Part shown: piece by piece, positions 54,971-64,000 of the stretch
Layout of the letters: each line of letters opens with the position of its first letter
How positions within the stretch are numbered: the stretch's first letter is position 1
Assembly: GCA_026874595.1 (NCBI GenBank)
Contig: CM049316.1
Location: forward strand, 38,628,195-38,692,194
Length of the DNA: 64,000 nucleotides
Source: Sipunculus nudus
Taxonomy: Eukaryota > Annelida > Sipuncula > Golfingiida > Sipunculidae
Reading direction: 5' to 3'
Made by a program: the position numbers and the translations under genes
Notes under the pieces: generated by a model
The model's input: only the letters and a program-made list of their open reading frames with translations
Told to the model about the DNA's origin: nothing
Databases searched by the model: none

Positions 54971-55479
54971 CTTCTATGTTAACGTACAATATTTTCTGCC
55001 TGAACATCAACTTTTCGGTAAATATTTCTCTGATAGGTCCCCTATACACTTAACAAATATAAAACGTATTCAATGTGGTTCAATGATATGTTTGTTATAA
55101 TAGGAGATATACCCTTACTTCCGACATTCGTCTTGCGACAACCGTGTTTTAATGTATGTACAGCGGCAGTTTCAAATTATTTGTGTGGTCATGGTTTGAT
55201 TAAGGCACAGGAAACAGATGACAGTCTTAAGGTGGAAATCTATCTGCGGGAAGAGACTGGTGGTAATTAGGCTCGTATGTTCTAAGTAGAAGCCAGACGA
55301 ACGATCTTTGGATGACCGCGCCCTCATCCGCAGATTATGGTAGGACATAAAAATCATTTATTGACATGTAACGAAGCGAATGGCAGACTTAACAAAACAT
55401 ATTGAAATCAATATAATTTGTGACTATAATATGAATAAGATTTTTTTCTTTTACGATATATTCCAGTGTTTATACTTAC

Positions 55480-55646
55480 CATGCCAGGGGTGACTGTGAT
55501 TTGCCACATACAGTCCAAGTTATTTAAGTACCTCTTGCTCTCGTTATAACCTTGGGAGTAGATACGCTGCGGAGTTCCTTCAAGAATCACTCCTGTGCCC
55601 CTGCACGCAGCATCTAGAATAGACCTATCGCTGTCCCCATCACCAT
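55480..55646 (-). CDS. Mosaic serine protease, CUB 2 first half
   Basis: Phase 1 in (TTTTAACAG), phase 0 out (GTAAGT). Encodes CRGTGVILEGTPQRIYSQGY, then NNLDCMWQITVTPGM, the CUB start with the usual Cys pair and W-x-I. Confidence 0.9.
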
Positions 55647-56124
55647 CTGTTAAAAGACAATCATTCTCTTTGGTCGAGAGAGATACTTACAAGAAAATAT
55701 CTCAAACACACATTTTCAATAGCTTCTAATGACCCGCAAATGTTGAGGTCGGAGATGTTTGTGATTAAGTATTCGGGCGTGTTTTTTTTTCAACAAAAGT
55801 ATTGGTCTTATCTCAAATTATAAAAGTCAAGGAATCTTATATTCACAGGCTTGATTTTCTCGAATTTTCTAGAATGTATCTTGTTCCATGTAGCCATGCA
55901 CGCATGAAGTATTATAACCAATGCATGTGCGCAACTATACGTTACTTGACGTGTGATTTTATACTATGTCTCTCAAGGGATTTTCAAACTACAGGCCAAT
56001 AGTCATTGTCACGAGGCATTTATCACAGGTATATTGGTTTTCTTTTATTGCCTCCGCCAAGATGCTATGCCATCCTGACACTTGAACGATTTTTGTCCCC
56101 TATAATTGCATAATATATACTCAC

Positions 56125-56341
56125 GTATGACCTCGTAGAAGATGTTGAATCCAATGTTAGTCGTGCTGGAATCTGTTTGAAAACGAAGAAATGCATTTAA
56201 TGACGTAGTAGTCACGGATGCACCTGCCCTGTCTCCAGAGAACATACCCAGTCTAGGGCCAGACTCGTCGGATCCGTCCCTCACTGACAGAACATCAAAT
56301 GTGTCCTCTGTCTTGAATTCATGAAACTCAAGTTTTATTAC
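56125..56341 (-). CDS. Mosaic serine protease, CUB 1 second half
   Basis: Phase 0 in (TATGTTACAG), phase 1 out (GTGAGT). Encodes VIKLEFHEFKTEDTFDVLSV, RDGSDESGPRLGMFSGDRAG and FLRFQTDSSTTNIGFNIFYE. Same length and border phases as the CUB 2 second-half exon, so the two CUB modules arose by duplication. Confidence 0.9.
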
Positions 56342-57933
56342 CTGTAACATACAAAAACTGATATCAGGAAAGATGAAAGGTATGTAACTTGTGAATTCAG
56401 TTTCTTCAAAGTTTTGTTGATTTCATATTAATCTTTTCTTATGCCAACTGTAAGCATTGAGCATTAAAAATAGTTATACAAATTATTAAATTGCAATAAA
56501 ATACTGATTGTGTAAACGATAAAGTAAATTACTGATAGTTTTAGGCGTTAACAAGGCTGTGCTCGAAGCGAACATACTTAAGGCCAGCTACTAACAGATC
56601 TTTTATATTGAATTATATATAATCTGTATCATTCTGCGAACATATTAGTGAACTTCAGTTAATTCATGTTAGGAACAATTAATTTCACGCTTCTGTGACG
56701 AAAGTATAAGCTTGTTTATCAACAAAATGTTAATAAACACAGCAATGTTAACAAACGGAACATATTTTTTGCTGGTTGGTAGCTACGCACCCGAGGCAGC
56801 GGAAATCCCGAAGCTACTGATTTTACCGCTGCCTGCTTTGACCGTTTATGTTGCACTTAAACACCAGGTGTTGGGCCTTCTGCTGGAAAAAAAACTGCTG
56901 ATGTGACTTGCAGCCAACCAAATGCCAGTCAACAAACACTCGACAGGCATCAGGCTCCGCCCAGAAACTACGTGTGGGGCCATTCTCTCTGAGCCTGTGG
57001 TCTGTTCAAACGGTTGCCGGGGCGATGAGTTGTCACTAAAAACGAAATGAATGACATTAGCTCCGTGTATTCCTCGCTTGGCTGGTTAACCGTTTTGTCT
57101 TCCAGCACAGGGTCTCATCTGATTGGACCAAAATATAGTGCTCCCCTCTGGTGTAGCAATTGAGGATACGAGGTCAAAACAAACAGCGATCACTATATAG
57201 GTAGCAGGCCTATAAGTAAAGCGCTGTGTAAAGAGCGTAGTTGGTTGCATATAAGCTGAAGTTTAACGTTCTCTAATTGCGAAATGCATTTTACAAAACT
57301 TTTGTTTGTCTGACTTTTTGACAGATGTCCCTTTTGAGCGGGTTTTGTTTATTTTGGCGGGCCCCTAATTATTATAAACATGAGGATTTACACAAAATGA
57401 ACAACCCGTGTGCGGTCGGGTCGGCGTGTAAGCATAAGTCTAATTTACGCCTGCGACGCACTGACACGCTGGCAATGGACCACGTCCTGGTGGAGACAAG
57501 ATGATATACCGTTGCCCAGCTCCCAGGGTTTGACACGCCAAGCCATCAAGGGTCCCATGGGGTACACATTTCTGTGCCAGGCACCACGTTCTGTCCGGTT
57601 CGTTTTGAACAGGGCAAAGAGAACGTGGACTCCACATGACCACCCACGTTCATTAGCGCCCCTACGGTGTCTTACCGTAAAGGTGACTTTCTGTCAGATC
57701 CTCTCACGGCCTCCAAAAACGAAGAGAACAGTAGACAGAACGTAGTAAGTGCATGGGACCTGGACTTAACTGGTCCTTTTTTCAATGCATTTCTGACATA
57801 GCTGTCACTGTACATTTGTTCTTTACCTCGTTCACTGCAACCACTGCATTCACGGGGTTGTTTATCGCCGGAAGGAAGTTGGCATAGGGCCAAGAATGTT
57901 AAGATCGATGAAATCCGTATATATATCCTTTAC
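56342..57933. other. Intron between CUB 1 exons; inverted repeat partner; GC-rich block
   Basis: 56780-57245 is the inverted relative of 51955-52130. 57400-57720 is GC-rich with open frames on both strands (minus 57440-57643 ends in CQCVAGVN); I do not recognise it and no splice pairing supports an exon. Confidence 0.4.
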
Positions 57934-58076
57934 CTTGCCTGGCGCGCCTACGATCCGCCATTTACAGTCTAAATTGTTGGAATAGTTGCGTCCCATCAGA
58001 AACCCAGGTGAGGTCACGTGACCCGAAGTGGCATTGAGGATCGTAGTACCGGGGCATTCTCCAGACGGGTGTATAC
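57934..58076 (-). CDS. Mosaic serine protease, CUB 1 first half
   Basis: Phase 1 in (TATATGTCAG), phase 0 out (GTAAAG). Encodes GECPGTTILNATSGHVTSPG, then NYSNNLDCKWRIVGAPGK. Standard CUB N-terminal half. Confidence 0.9.
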
Positions 58077-59009
58077 CTGACATATAATTTACAACAGATA
58101 AGATAAAGTTTATTGCTATATATATGTAATAAAATCATCACATACAATAGTATTTGGCTTGACTGGCTAGCTCAAACAAACATATAAAACAAGAAATAAT
58201 AAAATAAAGTTGTGTATAGAAAAAAGGTATGACTAAGAATGTTTGACTAGATTATTGTGGTGCACGTGATATATTTAATTCCCGAACAAATTATTAATCA
58301 AATCATATAAAACATATTGTTGACACCTTATGTTCATTTGGCATGTCGTCATACCTCACACAAATTTTGACACACTTCGACACAGAACTCACACATATGC
58401 CTACATATTATTTCCAAATCACCTGTACTGATAATTACACTTTATTATGTTTCTGTGTGTGAGTACACAACTTCCACGGATGTCCTTTTACATTAACGAG
58501 ACTGCGCAAACGGAGGTCGCAAGTACGAAACCCTCATACAGCTAGAAAAAGCTAGAAAAGTCCTGGTTTGCGATGTTGCGCGGACTATTTTTGTCACATT
58601 ATGATGATTTTAGTGACATGGTCAAGGACGCATTTTGGGAATTTCATTTAGATAATTGAGCACCAGTTACCATAGATATGATAACAAAATCGTCACATTA
58701 AAGACCCCTTGCTACCTTGCAACTGCATGAAAAAATAGTTGCAAAGTCAACTTTTAACAAATTCCCATCAAATATTTCATTCTCTATTGCTGGAGCTGAC
58801 ATATTGTCCTGTCATTAGCTATATATAGAACGATATGTTTCATATTTTGCAATTACCCGATGGGGATAGATAAAGGTGTATCTTTTTCACTTTCGAAGGG
58901 CTTATTGGAAGACCATAACATCATAGAAAAGTAAGTTTGCTGTTTGTGTTTACTATCGCTCCGGGGGGGGGGGGGGGTATCGCGTGTCTGTATACATGTA
59001 CGTACGTAT
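58077..59009. other. Intron; G run
   Basis: No exon recognised. A 13-G or longer run lies at about 58963-58978. Confidence 0.4.
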
Positions 59010-59436
59010 TGTTATGGAACCTTATATAAACAGATCACGTATGCGTGATGAACACAAATGTTGTAATGGAGATAAAAAAATCAGATTCTGTAACACTAGG
59101 CAGCGTGAAATGTCTAGGGAAATGAATAAAGATGAGTGTTTTTTTTTGTTAATAAATAAATATACTTTATTCTTAAATCAACCCTAACAAAACACGGAAC
59201 AGTCTATGAGTTCTTGTACAACACGCGTTTCATGAATTCTCTAGAAAAACAGCGCTGTGTATCTCCACACACCAGGCTCATCACGTGACTCACGATCAGG
59301 CGAGAAAACCAAAGGCCGGCATGACAACGAGAGTTCAACCAGTTCGGATTAAACATATAATGTAACAAACGGCCCGGCGAGGGTGTCACCACACGAGTTA
59401 CGCCCGTGTCACACAATTCAAAGACCACCTGTAACA
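59010..59436 (-). mobile_element. Solo LTR, short variant, GTAT duplication
   Basis: Minus-strand start TGTTACAGGTGGTC and end GGTTCCATAACA. GTAT lies on both outer sides (59006-59009 and 59437-59440). Related to the 47.2 kb LTR (shared GTGACACGGGCG-type start, AGAGAATTC, GACATTTC and CACGCAT..GTGATCTG regions) but only 427 bp, with the middle missing. Lies in a protease intron. Confidence 0.85.
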
Positions 59437-59520
59437 GTATATATATATAAATATATATAAGGTAGTGTTACCCTCCGATGTAAAGTGCTCTATGGCCTAC
59501 AGACTAGGCCAGAGCGGTGC

Positions 59521-59642
59521 AACTCTGGAGTAAAACAACACTATAAATATCACAACAGTTAGAACCATATTCACCTGATGATCGGGTCGCATCCCGTGAA
59601 ACAGACTGTTGTGAATTTATAGTGTTCTTTTTCTCCAGAGTT
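59521..59642. repeat. Foldback repeat with hammerhead-like core in the loop
   Basis: Outer arms AACTCTGGAGTAAAACAACA.. (59521-59548) and ..TTTTTCTCCAGAGTT (59615-59642), and inner arms CACAACAGT / ACTGTTGTG, pair. The loop holds CTGATGA, a CGGG..CCCG hairpin, and GAAA. Directly followed by a large TA tract. Confidence 0.7.
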
Positions 59643-59644
59643 AT

Positions 59645-59762
<118 letters not shown>

Positions 59763-60196
59763 CAACCGGAAAAATTCTACATTAGGTAGGTGTCTACAAT
59801 ATATCGGTCTCCATCAATTAAACAGTTTCGAAATACATACTCCAGAATTTATCGGGAAGATAATATTAAATTGTAGTTCAATCTTTACTTCCAAGATGGC
59901 AGCAGGGGGAGGGTCACTATTTTCTCGGCGTTTTGTTGTGTTTGTTCCAACCATAACCCACGCAATCCCATGTAATTTCAGAGCAATTCGGGAATGTGGA
60001 AACGAAGAAAGGATTATGATTTTGTGTTGAACCGGCATATAATTCGGATTCAGGAACGTCATATTCACAAATATTCAGCACTTATGCACATGCATCAATG
60101 AACTATGGAATACGGGCCGAAAAAAATGATTGTAAATGCGGAGGCTTGCATTCATTAGAATATGTAGAATTTTATTTAAATTCTTTATTTACTCAC

Positions 60197-60376
60197 ACGT
60201 TTTCAAGAGGCAGTATGTCGTTTGTTCGTAGCTCCCCCTACATGGCGGCTCTAGGCATTGTCTGATACGTCTTTTCGCTCCCACGCCACATGATTTAGTA
60301 CAAGGAGACCACGGCGTCCAGCGGCTCCAGTCTCCACACGACTCAATGCCACAGTTTATTTTTTCCACATAACTTC
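60197..60376 (-). CDS. Mosaic serine protease, TSP1 repeat 3 exon
   Basis: 180-bp, phase 1-1 exon between TTGTCTACAG and GTGAGT. Encodes DWSRWTPWSPCTKSCGVGAK, RRIRQCLEPPC and TYCLLKTC, a complete thrombospondin type 1 repeat with the WxxWxxW ladder, CSxSCG-type turn and six Cys. Confidence 0.9.
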
Positions 60377-60772
60377 CTGTAGACAATGCCATCATTTAAG
60401 CAATCATCCACCCAATTTAAAATCAGTTGTTTCAAACAAGGTTGTTTCAAATTCAAATGCGACTGACTCCATAAAGTATTATATCATTATAAATCAGGCA
60501 CAGTGTTCTCTATGAAGGTATATGTATTGATAACATTCATATTTATTTTCGTATACATTTTTTCTAAATTATATTTTAAGCACACAATTTTGATCACCCC
60601 GAAACAGCAAACAACTTTATAATTTTTGTTGATATCCGATGATTATTTTAAAGAAAGCTACCTCAAGGTCTCATCCTTATTTGAAATTAAAATTTGTTTT
60701 CAAACATCAAGTGATAACATTCAACATTACAGGAATATTACGATCAACATGGTCACGTGATATGCGCCTTAC

Positions 60773-61006
60773 CTACACACCCGTCAGTACTGCAGTTACG
60801 GTATCTCCAGCGCTCTCCATAGGAACACGTGCTGGAGCACGCACTCCAAGATCCCCACGGGTACCACGTGCCACATGGCCTCAAAAGACATCTTCCGGTC
60901 AGGGTCGAGAGTGAGCTTGAACACCTGCGTACTTTTTCACGGATTCCTTGCCCACAGGTGGCGCTGCAGTGTCCCCAACTGCTCCAGGGAGAACAAGCGG
61001 AAATAC
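60773..61006 (-). CDS. Mosaic serine protease, TSP1 repeats 1 and 2 exon
   Basis: 234-bp, phase 1-1 exon between GCCTTCTCCAG and GTAAGG. The first repeat is SPWSSWGHCSATCGQGIREK..RRCSS..GRCLLRPCG; the second is TWYPWGSWSACSSTCSYGER..RYRNCSTDGC. Two TSP1 modules in one exon. TSP1 repeats bind glycosaminoglycans and matrix proteins and are often C-mannosylated on the WxxW tryptophans. Confidence 0.9.
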
Positions 61007-61741
61007 CTGGAGAAGGCAAATCATATAACATTATAACATATAATATGACAAAAAACAATAATTTCTCCGATCGGGCTATACACTTGTTATCGACTCAAGC
61101 ATGCCCTACCAGGGATGTTAAATTGTCAATGTTAACGAATATTTGAATATTGCACGAATCATAATATGCTACGTTCATCGCTACTAATATTTCCTTGTAC
61201 TTATTGCGGATAAACTAAAATAATGTGTATCTCGGTAACAAAAATTAATCAGACGGCAAAAACTTGTTTTAACTTGCATAATATCAGTTGCCAGCACGCT
61301 CAACCCATATGTACTTTTTCTTCCTATATAAACTTATTACCCGTTCTTGCGTTGGGTCAGGGCAGCACGATTTCTGTCGAGTTTGTGGATGAAGGGTTAC
61401 CTCAGGCCGAGATTACATGAGCCTAGTTTCAAGTTTAACTTCCGATAGATTGCACTGCGACAGACCATTTGCGAAACAATGCAACACTCAAATTAATTAT
61501 GCGAAAATAAGAAAATGACGCCCCTTACGCCTACTTGGCATCGTACCAGACAGTTTAAGACCAAAAACGGGCATTTCAACGGAGGATTTGCGTGACAACC
61601 TTTGAGTGTCCCCACCGTTAGTTACGATATAGACTTAAGTACTTATATTTAAATCAGCCATCTGACCCAAAAATATTCAACCAAGGAAGATTATTTTACC
61701 AAGTCGAAAGAAGTTCACACAAATGCAGTATTTTATTTTAC
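61007..61741. other. Intron; coding-like repeat copy 3 at 61525-61640 (minus)
   Basis: No exon. The minus strand of 61640-61525 carries TNGGDTQRLSRKSSVEMPVF and GLKLSGTMPS, the third copy of the repeat at 29.7 and 31.3 kb. Confidence 0.5.
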
Positions 61742-61897
61742 CCGCGCAGACGCCTTGATTTGACACGGTGACGTCATCTATGGCTGCTACGCCGTACGTT
61801 CCAATTACTGCCGTCGCAAGGAAGACCAGTCTAAACGTCGAGTTCTTCTGTACATCAAGTATTATCGCCTGTTTTTGCCATCTAGGACCGAGATTTT
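61742..61897 (-). CDS. Mosaic serine protease, MAM domain exon C
   Basis: Phase 1-1, between a poly-T-AG acceptor and GTAAAA. Encodes LGPRWQKQAIILDVQKNSTF, then RLVFLATAVIGTYGVAAIDD and VSNQGVCAG. The W-x-x, F-x-x-x-F and GVAAIDDV blocks are the end of a MAM domain. Confidence 0.9.
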
Positions 61898-62792
61898 CTA
61901 AAAAAAAAACGGGGAATCAGAAATAAATTTATCGAATTAGTCACAGAAGTGCAAGTCTTCTTTCCTTTACCACAAATAAGAGGCCGTAAATTGTATATCT
62001 CTGTTAAAATAAGTCATATTTAGTTTTTATTATCTATTAGAAAAATGCATTATTTTTTAGAGCTCATTCATAAAGCGGACTGTCTTTTCCTGTCATCAAA
62101 ATAAACTGTTTATTTGCAGTAAAAGGTATATGTCCATCGTTAAGGCTATTTCATTGTAAAAGATTAGTATTAGCGAGTGGCTTTGTACTGGGGGTGGTGG
62201 TGACCTGGTATGGGTGAGGGGGGGGGGGTGACAGGTGTGTGGACGGATGTGAGATCATCCAGTACGATCCTGGCTAGGGTTGGGGTTAGATACGTATTTG
62301 TATTTGTATTTGTTTTGTGCAAAATGATAATATTTGTATTTGTATATGTATTCGATCTCAATATTTGATGTATTTGATCAAATACAGTACAAATACATAT
62401 GTATAAATACATATTCATATCTGCCATAATTAAAGAAAAATAATGCTTCCTAACTTCTGAACAACCCAAAAGACAACATCAAGTCAAGTATTTAACTTCT
62501 ACCTGAGACATTATGAATATTTATGGTGCCGAAAATTATTCAATTTTCTGTATAACCAATACATTTGCGTACTTGTAATTGTAATTTTATTTAATGTTCT
62601 GTATTAGTATTTGAATTTGTATTTATCTTCAGTCTCACGTATTTGTATTTGTATTTGGACAGGACCAGCGATGATTTTTAATATTTGTTTATGTATTTGG
62701 CACACAGTATTTGACTCCAACCCTGATCCTGGCCAAGGTTTGGAGTCTCCGGCAACATCTCGTGTTCATATAATGTACACTAAAGTATTCAC
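61898..62792. other. Intron; G run and degenerate TTTGTATTTG-like repeats
   Basis: No exon. 62220-62229 is a G run. 62295-62420 and 62600-62715 contain many TATTTGTATTTG units, a simple hexamer-like repeat. Confidence 0.5.
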
Positions 62793-62987
62793 CAGTTTGC
62801 CTCCATATTTCTTGGTGGTCTCCCATTTGTTGCATGAAGACAAAGAAACGCCCATGTCCAGCTCCGTCTATATACACTTGGAACTGCAGACACACCGACG
62901 CACGGGAGCCGGTATGGATCGACTTCGTTACCATGGTAGCGTAACTGCCTGGTATCCGGTCTTCTATTATGGCATACATGTAGAATC
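62793..62987 (-). CDS. Mosaic serine protease, MAM domain exon B
   Basis: 195-bp, phase 1-1, between CAATATGATTCAG and GTGAAT. Encodes FYMYAIIEDRIPGSYATMVT, then SVCLQFQVYIDGAGHGRFFV and QEIWRQTG. This is the middle of a MAM domain (G-x-Y-M start, C-L-x-F strand). Confidence 0.9.
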
Positions 62988-63782
62988 CTGAATCATATTG
63001 AAGTTCCTTATTTATATAAACATCACATTTTGATTACCGTTTGTGTATCTGAAACGCTACAATTTGATATATAAAGCTTGCGTATTAAAATTATTATTGT
63101 TTAAAATATTGTTTAAAATCGCTGCGGGCATGTCCTAATCTGTTTATTAGTTCTGAAACGTCTTTTGTGACTTACCGTTGATCACACATCAACTAAAGCA
63201 ATGCAACAAGTAATGTTAAATATGTTGTAATAATAAGAACATGACAACTTTGGCATCTTTTCCTGAAGTTTTTGTCCGCATATCAGTGTTCCAACGATGT
63301 ATTTTTTACCTTACTTTATCAGAGGGATCTATGAACCAAAATTTACTTAACATTGTAAGGTTCCATATTCCTCTATTTTCGAATAAATTGAATTTAATCG
63401 TCTAGAATTATTAAACACTTATTTGGTGCGAAATGATATAAAGAATTGCAACACAACCTCGTATAACTATTTCTTGTTTGTTTTATCCATAAACCAAAAG
63501 AGAGAATAGAATTCTTTCGAAGGATAATAAAGGAGACCAACTTGAAAACATTATTATTTAACACATGCACTATTAGAGAATGAAATATTATTTAGATTAA
63601 CTCAGAGCTAAGAAAACTCTCTGTACAATTTTATTAAACCTATGATTTAGATTTAGTATTGTTGTAGTGCACTTTGTATACACACGTCATAAAGATCATA
63701 CAATGGGTGATATGTAAAATCTGGTGTAAACATAATTCCTTTTCCGAAGTGTGTTCGGATAAGCGAAAATTTACTGTATTAC
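62988..63782. other. Intron within the MAM domain
   Basis: No exon or clear repeat recognised. Confidence 0.4.
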
Positions 63783-63935
63783 CGTCCATGGTACCAAGGG
63801 TGGTGTCAATCGTGGGTTTGTAGAAGCTTCTATCAGGATCGTCAGAGCTGTAAGAGGTCCGCACCCACCGGAAGTTTCCGGACTCCGCATCAGACCATAA
63901 ACACCGTGTTGTTTCTAAATCGCATCTGTAGATAT
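63783..63935 (-). CDS. Mosaic serine protease, MAM domain exon A
   Basis: 153-bp, phase 1-1, between GTCTCCCTCAG and GTAATA. Encodes IYRCDLETTRCLWSDAESGN, then FRWVRTSYSSDDPD and PTIDTTLGTMDG, the start of a MAM domain (C-D-x-E...C-x-W...F-x-W). Earlier exons, including any signal peptide, lie beyond the right edge of the window, so the gene is partial. Confidence 0.85.
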
Positions 63936-64000
63936 CTGAGGGAGACACGTGTAAACTTGAACCTTTTTATCTGTTTGAAGACTAGTTTACTTTCTCCTGT

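Noticed and set aside
57440-57643. Extra EGF-like exon of the protease (minus strand, ends CQCVAGVN)
   Set aside because: Lies between the two halves of CUB 1, whose phases already match (0/0); inserting it would break the CUB domain, and no matching splice sites were found.

Overview
This is a 64 kb piece of an animal nuclear genome. It is AT-rich and crowded with (TA)n microsatellites, minisatellites and decayed mobile elements, and its host genes are split into short exons with GT/AG borders. The repeat content fits a mollusc or other lophotrochozoan best. It includes AGCTCAGCTGA-ended repeats, a tRNA-derived SINE, a CR1-like LINE with an AATAAATA tail, a Penelope-like GIY-YIG element and a Ty3-like LTR element of the Gmr1 type. 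That placement is inference; no species is claimed.

Three host loci are recognisable. (1) Plus strand, 8.6-10.3 kb: an intronless receptor gene with a signal peptide, a cysteine-rich ectodomain with a Frizzled-like region, the start of a Sushi (CCP) domain, one membrane helix and a cytoplasmic TIR domain. It is broken in the middle of the Sushi domain by an out-of-frame loss. A diverged copy of the Sushi segment lies just downstream. A decayed antisense paralogue of the ectodomain lies at 21.1-22.0 kb, interrupted by a TTA-flanked MITE. (2) Plus strand, 28.0-40.8 kb: a type I membrane protein with a signal-peptide exon, five kringle exons, a Ser/Thr/Asn-rich stalk and a TM exon with a short tail. 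Every kringle exon is phase 1-1 and about 252 bp. Kringle 2 carries an in-frame TAG and kringle 4 one extra base (253 bp). (3) Minus strand, 63.9-46.5 kb, running off the right edge: a mosaic extracellular serine protease, MAM, three TSP1, two CUB, then an S1 peptidase with the full His/Asp/Ser triad. The Cys pair that normally frames the S1 pocket is absent, and Asn replaces Arg/Lys at the activation site.

Mobile DNA fills the rest. Left part (0-8 kb): a 100-bp tandem array, a diverged tandem repeat split by a solo LTR (CCAT duplications), and a 330-bp near-perfect inverted repeat of Ty3-type integrase sequence. Middle (12-25 kb): a LINE tail, a GIY-YIG fragment, a 21-bp CpG-rich minisatellite, a TIR element with 5-bp duplications, and a nearly complete LINE ORF2. 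34-36 kb: a Penelope-like remnant with inverted terminal repeats. 40-46 kb: a SINE and other non-autonomous repeats. 47.2-51.1 kb: the Gmr1-like element, with integrase upstream of reverse transcriptase, sitting in a protease intron and flanked by ATAT. 59.0-59.4 kb: a second solo LTR, flanked by GTAT.

All three host proteins are predicted to be surface or secreted multi-domain proteins of kinds used in innate immunity and extracellular proteolysis, but nothing here shows that they work together. The most unusual items are the FZ-like/Sushi/TIR receptor family, the five same-phase kringle exons with two broken ones, and the S1 protease with its altered pocket.
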